Shown here: positions 21,130-29,783 of the stretch, in pieces
Layout: each line of letters opens with the position of its first letter
How positions within the stretch are numbered: the stretch's first letter is position 1
NCBI RefSeq assembly: GCF_028595305.1
Contig: NZ_JAQQXS010000006.1
Location: forward strand, 1-64,000
Length of the DNA stretch: 64,000 nucleotides
From: Roseateles koreensis
GTDB taxonomy: Bacteria; Pseudomonadota; Gammaproteobacteria; Burkholderiales; Burkholderiaceae_C
Direction: 5' to 3'
Position numbers and translations under genes: made by a program
Notes under the pieces: generated by a model
What the model was told of the DNA's origin: nothing
The model's input: the letters and a program-made list of their open reading frames with translations, nothing else
The model's database searches: none

Positions 21130-21921
21130 ATGTTGCAGTTTCAGCCATTCCGGCGCTTGCGCGAAGACATCGCTTGCATTCTTGAACGTGACCCTGCTGC
21201 GCGTTCCGCCTGGGAGGTCTTGACCTGTTATCCGGGCTTGCATGCTTTGATCTTCCATCGCCGGGCGCATTGGTGCTGGACCCATGGCTTGAAATGGCTG
21301 GGGCGATTTGTCTCGCATCTGGGGCGTTTCTTCACCGGCATTGAAATTCACCCGGGCGCACAGATTGCCCGCCGCGTCTTCATCGACCATGGCATGGGCG
21401 TGGTGATCGGCGAGATGGCTGAAATTGGCGAAGGCTGCACCATTTATCAAGGCGTGACGCTTGGCGGCACGGCGCTGGTGAAAGGCGCCAAACGGCACCC
21501 CACGCTGGAGGCGGGTGTCATCGTAGGTGCGCATGCCTGCGTGTTGGGCGGCTTCACGGTGGGGGCCGGGGCCCGCGTGGGCTCGGGCGCCGTGGTGACC
21601 AAGCCGGTGCCGCCAGGGGCCACTGCGGTGGGCAATCCGGCGCGCATCATCGAAGCCAAGGCCGATGCCAAGCGCGAAGAGGTGGCCGCACGCATGGGCT
21701 TCTCCGCCTATGGTGTGTCGCAAGGCGACGACCCCATTGCGCAGGCCATGCGTGGGCTCATCGACAGTGCTGCTGGGCAAGACCACCAAATTGCGCTGCT
21801 GTGGCAGGCGGTGTGCAAGCTGTCCGCCGCTTCGGGCGAAAAAATGGGCGATTGCGTGCCGGCCGATGCGCAGCAAGACGAACAGTTCGACGCAGCGTCA
21901 TTGAACCGGTTGGTCAAGTAA
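21130..21921 (+). CDS. cysE: Serine O-acetyltransferase
   Basis: A 263-residue enzyme acetylating serine for cysteine synthesis. It has the N-terminal helical domain and left-handed beta-helix with [21 protein letters not shown], where the catalytic His sits in DHGMG, plus [22 protein letters not shown]. The C-terminus continues about 75 residues past the helix and lacks the classic terminal Ile used to dock CysK; the last residues are RLVK. It follows trmJ in a probable operon. Its product feeds cysM at 5389. Confidence 0.95.
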   Translation: MLQFQPFRRLREDIACILERDPAARSAWEVLTCYPGLHALIFHRRAHWCWTHGLKWLGRFVSHLGRFFTGIEIHPGAQIARRVFIDHGMGVVIGEMAEIGEGCTIYQGVTLGGTALVKGAKRHPTLEAGVIVGAHACVLGGFTVGAGARVGSGAVVTKPVPPGATAVGNPARIIEAKADAKREEVAARMGFSAYGVSQGDDPIAQAMRGLIDSAAGQDHQIALLWQAVCKLSAASGEKMGDCVPADAQQDEQFDAASLNRLVK

Positions 21922-21958
21922 CGCCAGGGGCGCCAAGAGCACCCTCTGACGCATCTGC

Positions 21959-22552
21959 TCAGGGGCTGGACTGGGGGCGTTGTGCCGACTTGGGGCGGAA
22001 GGCTTTGACCATCTCTTCCCGGGTTTCCAGGTAGGGCCCGCCGATCAGGTCCACGCAGTAGGGTACGGCAGCGAAGATGCCGGGCACCAGCGTTTCGCCG
22101 TCCGAGCTTTTCAGGCCTTCCAGCGTTTCTGCAATGGCCTTGGGCTGGCCCGGCAGGTTGATGATCAGCGCCTTTGCCCGAATCACCGCCACCTGGCGCG
22201 AGAGAATCGCCGTGGGAACAAATCGAAGCGAGATCTGCCGCATCTGTTCGCCGAAACCTGGCATTTCTTTGTCCGCCACGTCCAGGGTGGCTTCGGGCGT
22301 CACATCTCGCAGCGCCGGGCCGGTGCCGCCGGTGGTGAGCACCAGGTCGCAGTTCAGCGTGTCGACCAACTCGCGCAGGGTTTGTGCGATCAAGGGCCGC
22401 TCATCCGGAATGAGTCGGGCCTCGAATTGGATGGGGTTGCGCAATGCGCGGCCCAGCCAGTCCTGTAGGGCGGGCAAGCCCTTGTCTTCATAGACGCCTG
22501 ACGAGGCACGGTCGCTGATCGACACGATGCCGATGCGAACCAGCTCATTCAT
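21959..22552 (-). CDS. mog: Molybdenum cofactor biosynthesis protein (MogA/MoaB family)
   Basis: A 197-residue MPT adenylyltransferase-type protein. It shows IGIVSISDRASSGVYEDKG, LVLTTGGTGPALRDVTPE and LINLPGQPKAI, the molybdopterin-binding signature. It activates molybdopterin with ATP before molybdate insertion. The ATG at 22552 overlaps the darP gene end by 8 nt, a coupled pair. The frame runs open to 22777 but that part is the darP reading shadow. Confidence 0.9.
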   Translation of the reverse strand: MNELVRIGIVSISDRASSGVYEDKGLPALQDWLGRALRNPIQFEARLIPDERPLIAQTLRELVDTLNCDLVLTTGGTGPALRDVTPEATLDVADKEMPGFGEQMRQISLRFVPTAILSRQVAVIRAKALIINLPGQPKAIAETLEGLKSSDGETLVPGIFAAVPYCVDLIGGPYLETREEMVKAFRPKSAQRPQSSP

Positions 22553-23114
22553 CAGCATCGTCGGTTTCCGCGGCATTTTCTGTGGGGTTGACGCGCAGCT
22601 GCTCCGCCTTGATGAACTGGAACAAGTCACGGTAGGCCCGGCCGCTGCGCTGCTCCGGCGCGGCGGTTGCATCCTTGCGGGCGGCGCGCAGGAGGCTGCG
22701 CAGTTGCTGCACATCGATGCCGTTATGGTCTTGGATGAACTCTTGCAGGGCGGCGTCGTCTTTGAGCAGGCGTTCACGCCAGGCTTCGCTTTGGTGCAAG
22801 GCGAGGCTGTCTTTCGCGTGGCCGAGCTTGTAGGCCGCCACTGCTTGGCGCAGGGGCTCGGGATCGACCCGGCGCATCAGCTTGCCGATGTATTGGATCT
22901 GGCGCCGGCGCCCTTCGTGGGCGGTGATCTTTTTGGCTTCCTTGATGGCATCGGCCAAAATCTCGGGCAAATTCAGCGGTGCGATGCGACTGGCGGGCAA
23001 GGTCATCAAATCCAAACCCAAAGCCTGCAAGTCGTGCATCTCGCGTTTGAGTTGGCTTTTGCTGGGACGATCATCAAAATCGTCTTCGTCGGTGAATTCT
23101 TCTTGTGTTCTCAT
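22545..23114 (-). CDS. darP: Ribosome biogenesis factor DarP (YjgA)
   Basis: A 189-residue 50S assembly factor (DUF615). It has an acidic N-terminus (EEFTDEDDFDDRPSKSQLKRE), then LDLMTLPASRI, and RRRQIQYIGKLMRRVDPEPL, all hallmark segments of YjgA. It is divergent from pmbA, as in many proteobacteria, and its 3' end overlaps mog. Confidence 0.95.
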   Translation of the reverse strand: MRTQEEFTDEDDFDDRPSKSQLKREMHDLQALGLDLMTLPASRIAPLNLPEILADAIKEAKKITAHEGRRRQIQYIGKLMRRVDPEPLRQAVAAYKLGHAKDSLALHQSEAWRERLLKDDAALQEFIQDHNGIDVQQLRSLLRAARKDATAAPEQRSGRAYRDLFQFIKAEQLRVNPTENAAETDDADE

Positions 23115-23293
23115 GATGGGCGGCGCTGCGGGTTGGGGCTCGCTCTGACAAAAGCGGCTGCGGATGCTCGGTGATGGCTCCGCGACCTTATGATTGTCCC
23201 CCAGTTCTGACCTTTGTCGCCTTGCCCGCTGCGCGTGCCCCTCCCGGGGACTTGCAAGTGCTGGCGCCAGCCCTCATTCCAAAGCCCATTTTC

Positions 23294-24706
23294 ATGCCCA
23301 AGTCTGTTGTGACAACTTCATCTTCACCCGCGTCCATGGCCACCGCATCGGGCAGCGGCTTTGCCTATCAGGGCGAGCAGTTCCAGCAATTGATCGAGGA
23401 CGTTCTGGCGGAAGCCAAACGAATCGGCGCCAGCGACGCTGGTGCTGAGGTGTCGGAAGGCTGTGGCCTGTCGGTCTCTACCCGCATGGGTGAGTTGGAG
23501 AATGTGGAGCGCAACCGCGACAAATCGCTGGGCATCTCGGTGTATGTTGGTCAGCGTCGCGGCAACGCCAGCACCTCTGACTTTTCGCCCAAGGCCCTGC
23601 GCGACACCGTGCGTGCGGCCTTCGACATCGCCCGCTTCACCGCAGAAGACCCGGTGGCGGGTTTGCCGGACGCTGACGATCTCTCTTTGGACCCGGCCAG
23701 CCGGCCTGAGTTGGATTTGTTCCATCCTTGGGGGATTGACGCCCATGAGGCCGCCGAATTGGCCTTGCGCTGCGAAGCTGCCGCATTCGCCACAGACAAG
23801 CGCGTTGCCAACAGCGAGGGCGCAGCGGTGTCAGCGCAGACCTCGCACTTTTTCATGGGCAATAGCCGAGGCTTTCGGGGCGGCTATGCGAGCTCGCGCC
23901 ACTCCATTTCGGTGGCACCGATTGCTGGCCGTGGTGCGGCCATGCAGCGGGACGCTTGGTACAGCTCGATGCGGGACGCCAACGATCTGGCCTCTCCCGA
24001 GGCAGTGGGCCGTTATGCCGCCGAGCGCGCGCTGTCGCGCCTGAAGTCGCGCCGTGTGCCGACCGGCGAGGTGCCGGTGTTGTTTGAAAACTCCGCCGCG
24101 GCCGGCTTGCTGGGCGCCTTGGTGCAGGCCACCAGCGGTGGAGCGTTGTACCGTCGTGCCAGCTTTTTGCTGGAAAGCCTGGGCAAGCCTGTGCTCGCCT
24201 CGCACATTGACATCGACGAGAACCCGCATGAGCGCAAAGGCAAGGGCAGCTCGCCCTTCGACGATGAAGGCGTGACGACGCGTGCGCGCAAAGTGGTGGA
24301 TGCCGGTGTGTTGCAAGGTTATTTCCTGTCCACCTATACCGCTCGTAAATTGGGCATGCGTACGACGGGTAACGCCGGCGGTTCGCACAACCTGCGCATG
24401 AGCAGCCGCCTGACGGCGCCCGGAGATGATTTGCCCACCATGTTGCGGCGTCTGGGCACGGGCTTCTTTGTCACCGAGCTGATGGGGCAGGGCGTCAATT
24501 ACGTGACGGGAGACTATTCGCGTGGTGCCAGTGGCTACTGGGTGGAAAACGGCGTTATCGCTTACCCGGTGCATGAGGTGACCATTGCCGGCAACTTGCC
24601 AGAGATGTTCCTGAACATCATCGGCATCGGCCGCGATACCTACACCATGGGCGGCAAGACCATTGGTTCGGTGCTGATCAGCCGCATGAAGCTGGCGGGC
24701 AGCTGA
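23294..24706 (+). CDS. pmbA: Metalloprotease PmbA (TldE)
   Basis: About 470 residues with the start at ATG 23294; a later start at MATASGSG is also possible. It is the TldE/PmbA subunit, which pairs with TldD to degrade or mature small peptides. Motifs include DAGAEVSEGCGLSVSTRMGE, VPTGEVPVLFENSAAAGLLG, HIDIDENPHERKGKGSSPFDDEG and the C-terminal GNLPEMFLNIIGIG. The catalytic zinc HExxxH motif lives in TldD and is absent here, as expected for TldE. It is divergent from darP. Confidence 0.93.
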   Translation: MPKSVVTTSSSPASMATASGSGFAYQGEQFQQLIEDVLAEAKRIGASDAGAEVSEGCGLSVSTRMGELENVERNRDKSLGISVYVGQRRGNASTSDFSPKALRDTVRAAFDIARFTAEDPVAGLPDADDLSLDPASRPELDLFHPWGIDAHEAAELALRCEAAAFATDKRVANSEGAAVSAQTSHFFMGNSRGFRGGYASSRHSISVAPIAGRGAAMQRDAWYSSMRDANDLASPEAVGRYAAERALSRLKSRRVPTGEVPVLFENSAAAGLLGALVQATSGGALYRRASFLLESLGKPVLASHIDIDENPHERKGKGSSPFDDEGVTTRARKVVDAGVLQGYFLSTYTARKLGMRTTGNAGGSHNLRMSSRLTAPGDDLPTMLRRLGTGFFVTELMGQGVNYVTGDYSRGASGYWVENGVIAYPVHEVTIAGNLPEMFLNIIGIGRDTYTMGGKTIGSVLISRMKLAGS

Positions 24707-24825
24707 GGCGGTTTGTGGGGGTTTGCGCGGGTTTGCCCGTGCCGGGCAGGCCGTGGGCTGTCCCTAGAATTGTTGTGTTGATCCGTCATTGATGGGTCCG
24801 CTGCCGATCATTTCAGGAGACCCAG

Positions 24826-25917
24826 ATGACCCAGATGGAACGTCGTTCCTTTGTTCGCCAAGCCGGTTTGGCCGGTGTGCTTGCCGCAGGTGCTGCGCCT
24901 GCGGTGGTGCATGCCCAGTCGGTGATTCGCTGGCGCCTGGCGTCCAGCTTTCCGAAATCGCTGGACACGCTGTTTGGTGCCTCTGAGTTGTTCGCCAAGA
25001 AAGTCAGCGAGCTGAGTGGGGGTAAATTCCAGATCTCGACCCATGCGGCTGGCGAATTGATGCCGCCGGGTCAGGTGGTTGATGGCGTGCAGAGCGGCGC
25101 GGTCGAAATCGCCCATACGGCGCCGTATTACTTCTTCGGCAAAGATGAAACCTTTGCCTTGGGCTGCGCCATCCCCTTTGGGCTTAACAGCCGGCAAATG
25201 ACGGCTTGGATGCTGGAAGGCAATGGCCTGAAGTTGATGCGCGATTTCTACCGCCAGTACAACATCATCAACTTTCTCGGCGGCAACACGGGCGCGCAGA
25301 TGGGCGGCTGGTTCCGCAAAGAGATCAAGTCGGTGGCGGACATGAAGGGGCTGAAGATGCGCATCGGCGGCTTTGCTGGGCGGATCATTGAGCGCATGGG
25401 TTCTGTCCCTTTGAATTTGCCGGGGGGCGAGATTTATTCGGCCCTTGAAAAGGGCACCGTGGACGCGGCCGAATGGGTGGGCCCCTACGACGACCAGAAG
25501 CTGGGCTTCAACAAGGTGGCGCCGTTTTATGCCTATCCGGCCTGGTGGGAAGGCGGTCCGCAGGTCGACTTCTTCATCAATACCAAGGCGTATGACGGTT
25601 TGTCGTCTGAATACAAGGCCATCATCGAATGTGCCTCAGCAGTGGCGCACGTGGACATGCAGGCCAAGTACGACGCCAAAAATCCGCAGGCCTTGAAGCA
25701 ACTGGTGGGCTCGGGCACCAAACTATTCCGATTCCCGAAGGATGTGATGGACATCGCCTTCAAAGAGTCGCTGGCGGTTTACAGCGACTTGTCGGCCAAG
25801 AACCCGCATTGGAAAAAGGTTTACGAAGATTTTGCGGTCTTCCGCCGCGACCAGAACCTGTGGTTCCGTTTCACTGAAGCCGGTTTTGACGACTTCATGC
25901 AATCCCAAAAACTGTAG
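24826..25917 (+). CDS. TRAP transporter solute-binding protein, DctP/TakP type, with Tat-like signal
   Basis: A 363-residue periplasmic binding protein. The signal peptide has a twin-arginine pattern (ERRSFVRQAG), a hydrophobic stretch, and a VHAQ cleavage site near residue 30. The segment AEWVGPYDDQKLGF and YPAWWEGGP match TakP-like proteins, which bind 2-oxo acids (pyruvate, 2-oxobutyrate and similar). AGGAGACCC just before the ATG is a good ribosome site. The membrane subunits are on the opposite strand, facing it across the terminator, which is unusual for TRAP loci. Confidence 0.9.
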   Translation: MTQMERRSFVRQAGLAGVLAAGAAPAVVHAQSVIRWRLASSFPKSLDTLFGASELFAKKVSELSGGKFQISTHAAGELMPPGQVVDGVQSGAVEIAHTAPYYFFGKDETFALGCAIPFGLNSRQMTAWMLEGNGLKLMRDFYRQYNIINFLGGNTGAQMGGWFRKEIKSVADMKGLKMRIGGFAGRIIERMGSVPLNLPGGEIYSALEKGTVDAAEWVGPYDDQKLGFNKVAPFYAYPAWWEGGPQVDFFINTKAYDGLSSEYKAIIECASAVAHVDMQAKYDAKNPQALKQLVGSGTKLFRFPKDVMDIAFKESLAVYSDLSAKNPHWKKVYEDFAVFRRDQNLWFRFTEAGFDDFMQSQKL

Positions 25918-25934
25918 TCGGCTAAGCAAGACAA

Positions 25935-25973
25935 AAGGCCCCGCTGCGATGCAGACGGGGCCTTGGTTTTTTT
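25935..25973. terminator. Strong shared terminator between convergent TRAP genes
   Basis: AAGGCCCCG (25935-25943) pairs with CGGGGCCTT (25956-25964), extended inward by CTGC/GCAG with one bulged A and a GAT loop. A T tract follows at 25967-25973. It serves the dctP-like transcript, and a weaker T run on the other strand may serve the permease genes. Confidence 0.9.
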
Positions 25974-25992
25974 AGGGGAGATCGCGGAATGG

Positions 25993-27597
25993 TCAGGGCT
26001 TGGCCTTGGCGGCGTCTTCTTGCAGTGCGCGCTGCATGGCGGCCATCGGATCCTCTGCGGGGGCTTCGCTGCTTTTACCGGCAGCGGCGGATGCGGCGTT
26101 GGAGGCCGGTGATGCCATCTGCCGCATGGCTTCATCGGCATTGCGTTGGCCGTTGTCCTTGCTGTCAGCGCCGTGATGCATGCCTTGCAGCAACTCGGTC
26201 GCTTGGTTGAGGTCAACCGCCTTTTCTTTGTCGAGGAACATCGTGACGGATTGCGGAAAGAAAATCACCACAGCCACCAGAATCAGTTGCATCAGCACCC
26301 AGGGAATGGCGCCCATATAGATGTCTGAGGACTCCACCTTGCGTGGAATGGCCCCCGTCTTGAACAGCGTGTCGGCAATGCCGCGCAGGTAGAACAGGGC
26401 AAAGCCGAAGGGCGGATGCATGAAGCTGGTTTGCATGTTCACGCAAAGCATGACGCCGAACCAGACCAGGTCGATGCCCATTTTTTCGGCAACTGGCCCG
26501 AGCAGGGGCAAGATGATGAACGCAATCTCGAAGAAGTCGAGAAAGAAGGCCAGGAAGAAAATGAAGACGTTGACGACGATGAGAAAGCCGATCTGACCGC
26601 CCGGAAGATGGCTCAGCAGGTGCTCGATCCACGTGCCGCCCTCAACGCCCTGGAATACCAACGAGAAGGTGCGTGAGCCAATCAAAATAAAGACAACCAT
26701 GGCCGTGATGCGCATGGTGCCCGCCATGGCTTCTTTTACCAAGGGCCAATTCAGGCGGCCATGCAGCGCGGCCAGGATGAAGGCGCCCACGGCGCCCATG
26801 GCACCGGCTTCCGTGGGGGTGCACACCGCCGTATCGATGCCCGGTAAGCCGCCCATGCTGCCCAGCACGGCAAAGATCAACACGGCGGATGGGATGATGC
26901 CACGCAGGCATTTGGCCCACAGCGCCCAGCCTTGTAGGCTGCGTGCCGTTTTGGGCACGCCGGGCAGGGCGTCGGGTTTGAGACGTGTCAGCACATAGGT
27001 GTACAGCGCGAAGATCAGCACCTGCAGAATCGACGGCCCCCAGGCCGCCTTGTACATATCGCCCACCGAGCGCCCGAGTTGGTCCGCCAGGACCACCAGC
27101 ACCAGCGACGGAGGCACTAGCTGCGTGATGGTGCCCGAGGCCGCGAGCACCCCCGTGGCATAGCGCATGTCGTAGCCGTAGCGCATCATCACCGGCAGCG
27201 AAATCATGGCCATGGCGATCACCTGGCCGGCCACGGTGCCCGTGATCGCGCCGAGAATGAAGCCCACGATGATGACGGAGTAGCCCAAGCCGCCCCGCGC
27301 CGGGCCAAACAACTGACCCATGGAGTCCAGCATGTCTTCGGCCAAGCCGCAGCGCTCCAGCAGCGCGCCCATCAAGGTGAAGAAGGGGATGGCCAGCAAG
27401 AGGTCATTCGACAAGATGCCGAAGACGTTCTGCGGCAGAGTACTCATGAACTCAGGCGGAAACCAGCCTTGAGAAATGGCAAAAAATCCGCACGCCAGCC
27501 CCAGGGTGGCCAATGAGAAGGCAACCGGGAAGCCGATCAATAAAACGAGGATCAAGCCGGCAAACATCAGCGGCGGGAAGTTCTCCATCGCCATCAT
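25993..27597 (-). CDS. TRAP transporter large permease (DctM) with long C-terminal tail
   Basis: A 534-residue inner-membrane permease with about 12-13 transmembrane helices. Typical DctM segments include FGILSNDLLLAIPFFTLMG, GAITGTVAGQVIAMAM and VNMQTSFMHPPFGFALFYL. Typical DctM proteins have about 425-440 residues. Here extra loop sequence and a hydrophilic C-terminal tail of about 80 residues (Ala/Ser/Asp/Gln-rich, ending AAKAKP) follow the last helix. The start at 27597 overlaps the small subunit stop (ATGA); the frame open to 27738 is a shadow. Confidence 0.9.
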   Translation of the reverse strand: MMAMENFPPLMFAGLILVLLIGFPVAFSLATLGLACGFFAISQGWFPPEFMSTLPQNVFGILSNDLLLAIPFFTLMGALLERCGLAEDMLDSMGQLFGPARGGLGYSVIIVGFILGAITGTVAGQVIAMAMISLPVMMRYGYDMRYATGVLAASGTITQLVPPSLVLVVLADQLGRSVGDMYKAAWGPSILQVLIFALYTYVLTRLKPDALPGVPKTARSLQGWALWAKCLRGIIPSAVLIFAVLGSMGGLPGIDTAVCTPTEAGAMGAVGAFILAALHGRLNWPLVKEAMAGTMRITAMVVFILIGSRTFSLVFQGVEGGTWIEHLLSHLPGGQIGFLIVVNVFIFFLAFFLDFFEIAFIILPLLGPVAEKMGIDLVWFGVMLCVNMQTSFMHPPFGFALFYLRGIADTLFKTGAIPRKVESSDIYMGAIPWVLMQLILVAVVIFFPQSVTMFLDKEKAVDLNQATELLQGMHHGADSKDNGQRNADEAMRQMASPASNAASAAAGKSSEAPAEDPMAAMQRALQEDAAKAKP

Positions 27598-28211
27598 TGC
27601 AGCGGCCTTTCGTAATCCACATCCAATTTCATGGCGCCCAAGACGTGATTGAGCCAGGCGATTCGTTTGACCACTTCGCCCACGCCCTGCAGAAAGACGA
27701 GGCCAAATCCCAAGGGCAGCATCAACGCTGCTGGCCACCGGATCAGGCCGCCGGCGTTGGCAGAGACTTCACCGCTGCTCAGTAATTTCCACGCATACGG
27801 CCAAAATCCGAGGCTGGCCACGCTGTCGCCTGGCGACATGCCGGTGTTCAACTTGAGCAAAAAAAGGTCGGCTGACAGCCAAGTGAAATACGCCATGGCC
27901 GGGAGCAGAAGAATCAACAAACCCAGCAGATCGAGCCAAACCTTGCCGCGCCCGCTCAAACGGCTGTAGAGCAGGTCGACCCGCACGTGCTCGTTCATCT
28001 TGAGCACCTGGGCGGCGCCCAGCATCACGCAGGCGGAGAACAAATACCACTGGATTTCAGTGAAAGCGTTGGAGCTGTAGTCGAAGGCGTAGCGCACCAC
28101 TGCGTTGGCCGCGCTGATCAGGCAGGAGAGCAAGACGGCCCAGTTGGCGAGGCGACCAAAGCGGGCACTGAGGTGATCCAGCCCCGCAACGAGGGCGAGA
28201 AGGGCTTTCAT
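27594..28211 (-). CDS. TRAP transporter small permease (DctQ)
   Basis: A 205-residue protein with four predicted transmembrane helices. EIQWYLFSACVMLGAAQVL and EHVRVDLLYSRL are the conserved DctQ segments. It is longer than minimal DctQ because of an extended loop between helices 3 and 4 (near residues 120-150). It forms the membrane complex with DctM, with which it overlaps by 4 nt. The ATG at 28211 was chosen over an upstream TTG at 28235. Confidence 0.87.
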   Translation of the reverse strand: MKALLALVAGLDHLSARFGRLANWAVLLSCLISAANAVVRYAFDYSSNAFTEIQWYLFSACVMLGAAQVLKMNEHVRVDLLYSRLSGRGKVWLDLLGLLILLLPAMAYFTWLSADLFLLKLNTGMSPGDSVASLGFWPYAWKLLSSGEVSANAGGLIRWPAALMLPLGFGLVFLQGVGEVVKRIAWLNHVLGAMKLDVDYERPLQ

Positions 28212-28342
28212 GAGGGGTCTCTGAGATGCAGTCAATGTTCAGTCAATGAATACGGGCGCGTGGCGCCCGGCGCCTCACTGTAACGAGGCCACAGAGGCCA
28301 GCACCCACAAAGAGCGAAGCTTCAGGGAAAGCCCTGATGAAT

Positions 28343-28684
28343 TCAAAGTGCAGTCGCGGCGGCGTACAGCCGGGCAGCGCGTGCACCCGAGCGGCAAAAC
28401 GCCAAAATAGGTTTGGGCAAGCTGTCCAGCAAGTCGCGGAAGGCCTGGATTTCTTCGGGCGACTGGTAGGCGCCTTGCACCGGCAGGTGGCGGTAGACCA
28501 AACCTGCAGTTTCAGCGGCGTGGGCGATCAGGGCGCTGGTCGGCTGATCAGCACCGCCCTCGAAATCAGGGCGGTTGTTGATCACGCTCTTGAAGCCCGC
28601 GGCTTGGGCTTGTTGTATGTCTTCCGGCAGCAACTGCGGCGCTACGCTGAAGTCTGGGGTCAGGGCTTGGAAGGGCAGGCTCAT
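28343..28684 (-). CDS. TIGR01244/DUF442 phosphatase-like (BLH N-terminal domain) protein
   Basis: A 113-residue protein of the 'beta-lactamase hydrolase-like' N-terminal family, related to dual-specificity phosphatases. It has FSVAPQLLPEDI, SVINNRPDFEGG and the active-site loop FCRSGARA, where Cys is the presumed nucleophile. In some bacteria this domain is fused to a sulfur dioxygenase that detoxifies H2S; here it stands alone. The start at 28684 was chosen over a 13-residue extension. Confidence 0.83.
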   Translation of the reverse strand: MSLPFQALTPDFSVAPQLLPEDIQQAQAAGFKSVINNRPDFEGGADQPTSALIAHAAETAGLVYRHLPVQGAYQSPEEIQAFRDLLDSLPKPILAFCRSGARAARLYAAATAL

Positions 28685-28759
28685 GGTGCGCTCCTTGTCA
28701 ATGCGGCCGGGGCGGCGCATCGGGGGGGTAGGGATGGGCGATGGATGAGGGAGGGGCGC

Positions 28760-29206
28760 TTATTGCGCCAAAGCTAGTTTGACCGCGCCGGAGACCAGGC
28801 CCATATCGGCCTTGCCCGCCAATTGCGCCTTGACGGCGGCCATCACGCGGCCCATGTCGGCGGGGCCTTTGGCGCCCAGTTCGGTGACGATGGCGCGCAC
28901 CGCGGCGTTGATCTCGTCGGCCGACATGCGCTGGGGCAGATAGGCTTCCAGAATGATCAACTCAGCCGCTTCCTTGTCGGCCAGGTCCTGACGGGCGCCT
29001 GCAATGAATTGGGCGATCGAATCCTTGCGCTGCTTGACCAGCTTGTCGACGATGGCAATCAGGGCCACGTCGTCAACAACCACGCGCTCGTCCACTTCCT
29101 TTTGCTTCACCGCAGCCAGCAGGCCACGGATGGTGGTCAACTTGTCGGCCTCTTTGGCGCGCATGGCGTTTTTCATGTCTTCGGTGATGCGGTCTTTCAA
29201 GCTCAT
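28760..29206 (-). CDS. GatB/YqeY domain protein
   Basis: A 148-residue helical protein homologous to the C-terminal tRNA-binding tail of GatB. It starts SLKDRITEDMKNAMRAKEADKL and has LPQRMSADEINAAVRAIV and the GRVMAAVKAQLAGKAD motif. The exact role is unknown. It follows rpsU on the same strand, a conserved pair, but dnaG and rpoD, which often come next, are absent. Confidence 0.93.
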   Translation of the reverse strand: MSLKDRITEDMKNAMRAKEADKLTTIRGLLAAVKQKEVDERVVVDDVALIAIVDKLVKQRKDSIAQFIAGARQDLADKEAAELIILEAYLPQRMSADEINAAVRAIVTELGAKGPADMGRVMAAVKAQLAGKADMGLVSGAVKLALAQ

Positions 29207-29253
29207 GGCGTGTCCTGGAGAGTTCGGTGAATGGAATTGGAAGGATGAAAAAG

Positions 29254-29288
29254 CAAAAGCCCGCGACAGCGTCCTGTGCGGGCTTTTG
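29254..29288 (-). terminator. Intrinsic terminator downstream of rpsU
   Basis: CAAAAGCCCGC (29254-29264) pairs with GCGGGCTTTTG (29278-29288), with an inner ACAG/CTGT helix. On the minus strand it is followed by CTTTTTCAT. It lies between the rpsU stop and yqeY start. Confidence 0.88.
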
Positions 29289-29358
29289 ATCGGAGCTCAC
29301 TGAAAGCCCACTGTCGGCAAAGAGGGTCTCGCAACCTTCTTTGCGCGCTGTGCTGAGA

Positions 29359-29571
29359 TCAGTACAGCTTCTTGGGCAGTTGCATGCTGCGCACGCGCTT
29401 GTAGTGACGCTTGACGGCGGCAGCCTTCTTGCGTTTACGCTCAGCCGTGGGCTTCTCGTAAAACTCGCGGGCGCGCAGGTCGGTCAGCAGACCCAGTTTT
29501 TCGATAGTGCGCTTGAAACGGCGCAGAGCCACATCAAACGGCTCGTTCTCTTTGACGCGAATCGTGGTCAT
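29359..29571 (-). CDS. rpsU: 30S ribosomal protein bS21
   Basis: A 70-residue basic ribosomal protein beginning [20 protein letters not shown] and ending in a Lys/Arg-rich tail ([18 protein letters not shown]). It binds the 30S platform near the 3' end of 16S rRNA. The Shine-Dalgarno AAGGA lies about 13 nt before the ATG, partly facing a CCTT that could mask it. An 8-bp inverted repeat lies 50 nt further upstream. Confidence 0.98.
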
Positions 29572-29619
29572 GAAAAGGTAGTTCCTTCAAGTTGCGCTCG
29601 GTGTTCGCCAGTCACTTTT

Positions 29620-29641
29620 CGAAACATTGAACTATGTTTCG
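29620..29641 (-). promoter_or_regulatory. Inverted repeat in rpsU upstream region
   Basis: CGAAACAT (29620-29627) and ATGTTTCG (29634-29641) form a perfect 8-bp dyad with a 6-nt centre, about 50 nt before the rpsU start. It could be a leader hairpin or a protein operator; no known motif was recognised. Confidence 0.45.
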
Positions 29642-29783
29642 ATGCAGTGTCTGAAACGGCTTATCCGGAAATCCGCCTCAGCACCGATGGTGAAATGAAA
29701 TTCATTCACTCAGTCAACGGTGGCGAATCGACGCGCAGGGTTTGCCAGCAAAGACGAAGATTATAGCCCGATTTTTCACCAAT

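Noticed and set aside
29341-29766. Plus-strand open frame across rpsU
   Set aside because: Antisense to rpsU and its leader; no features of a protein.
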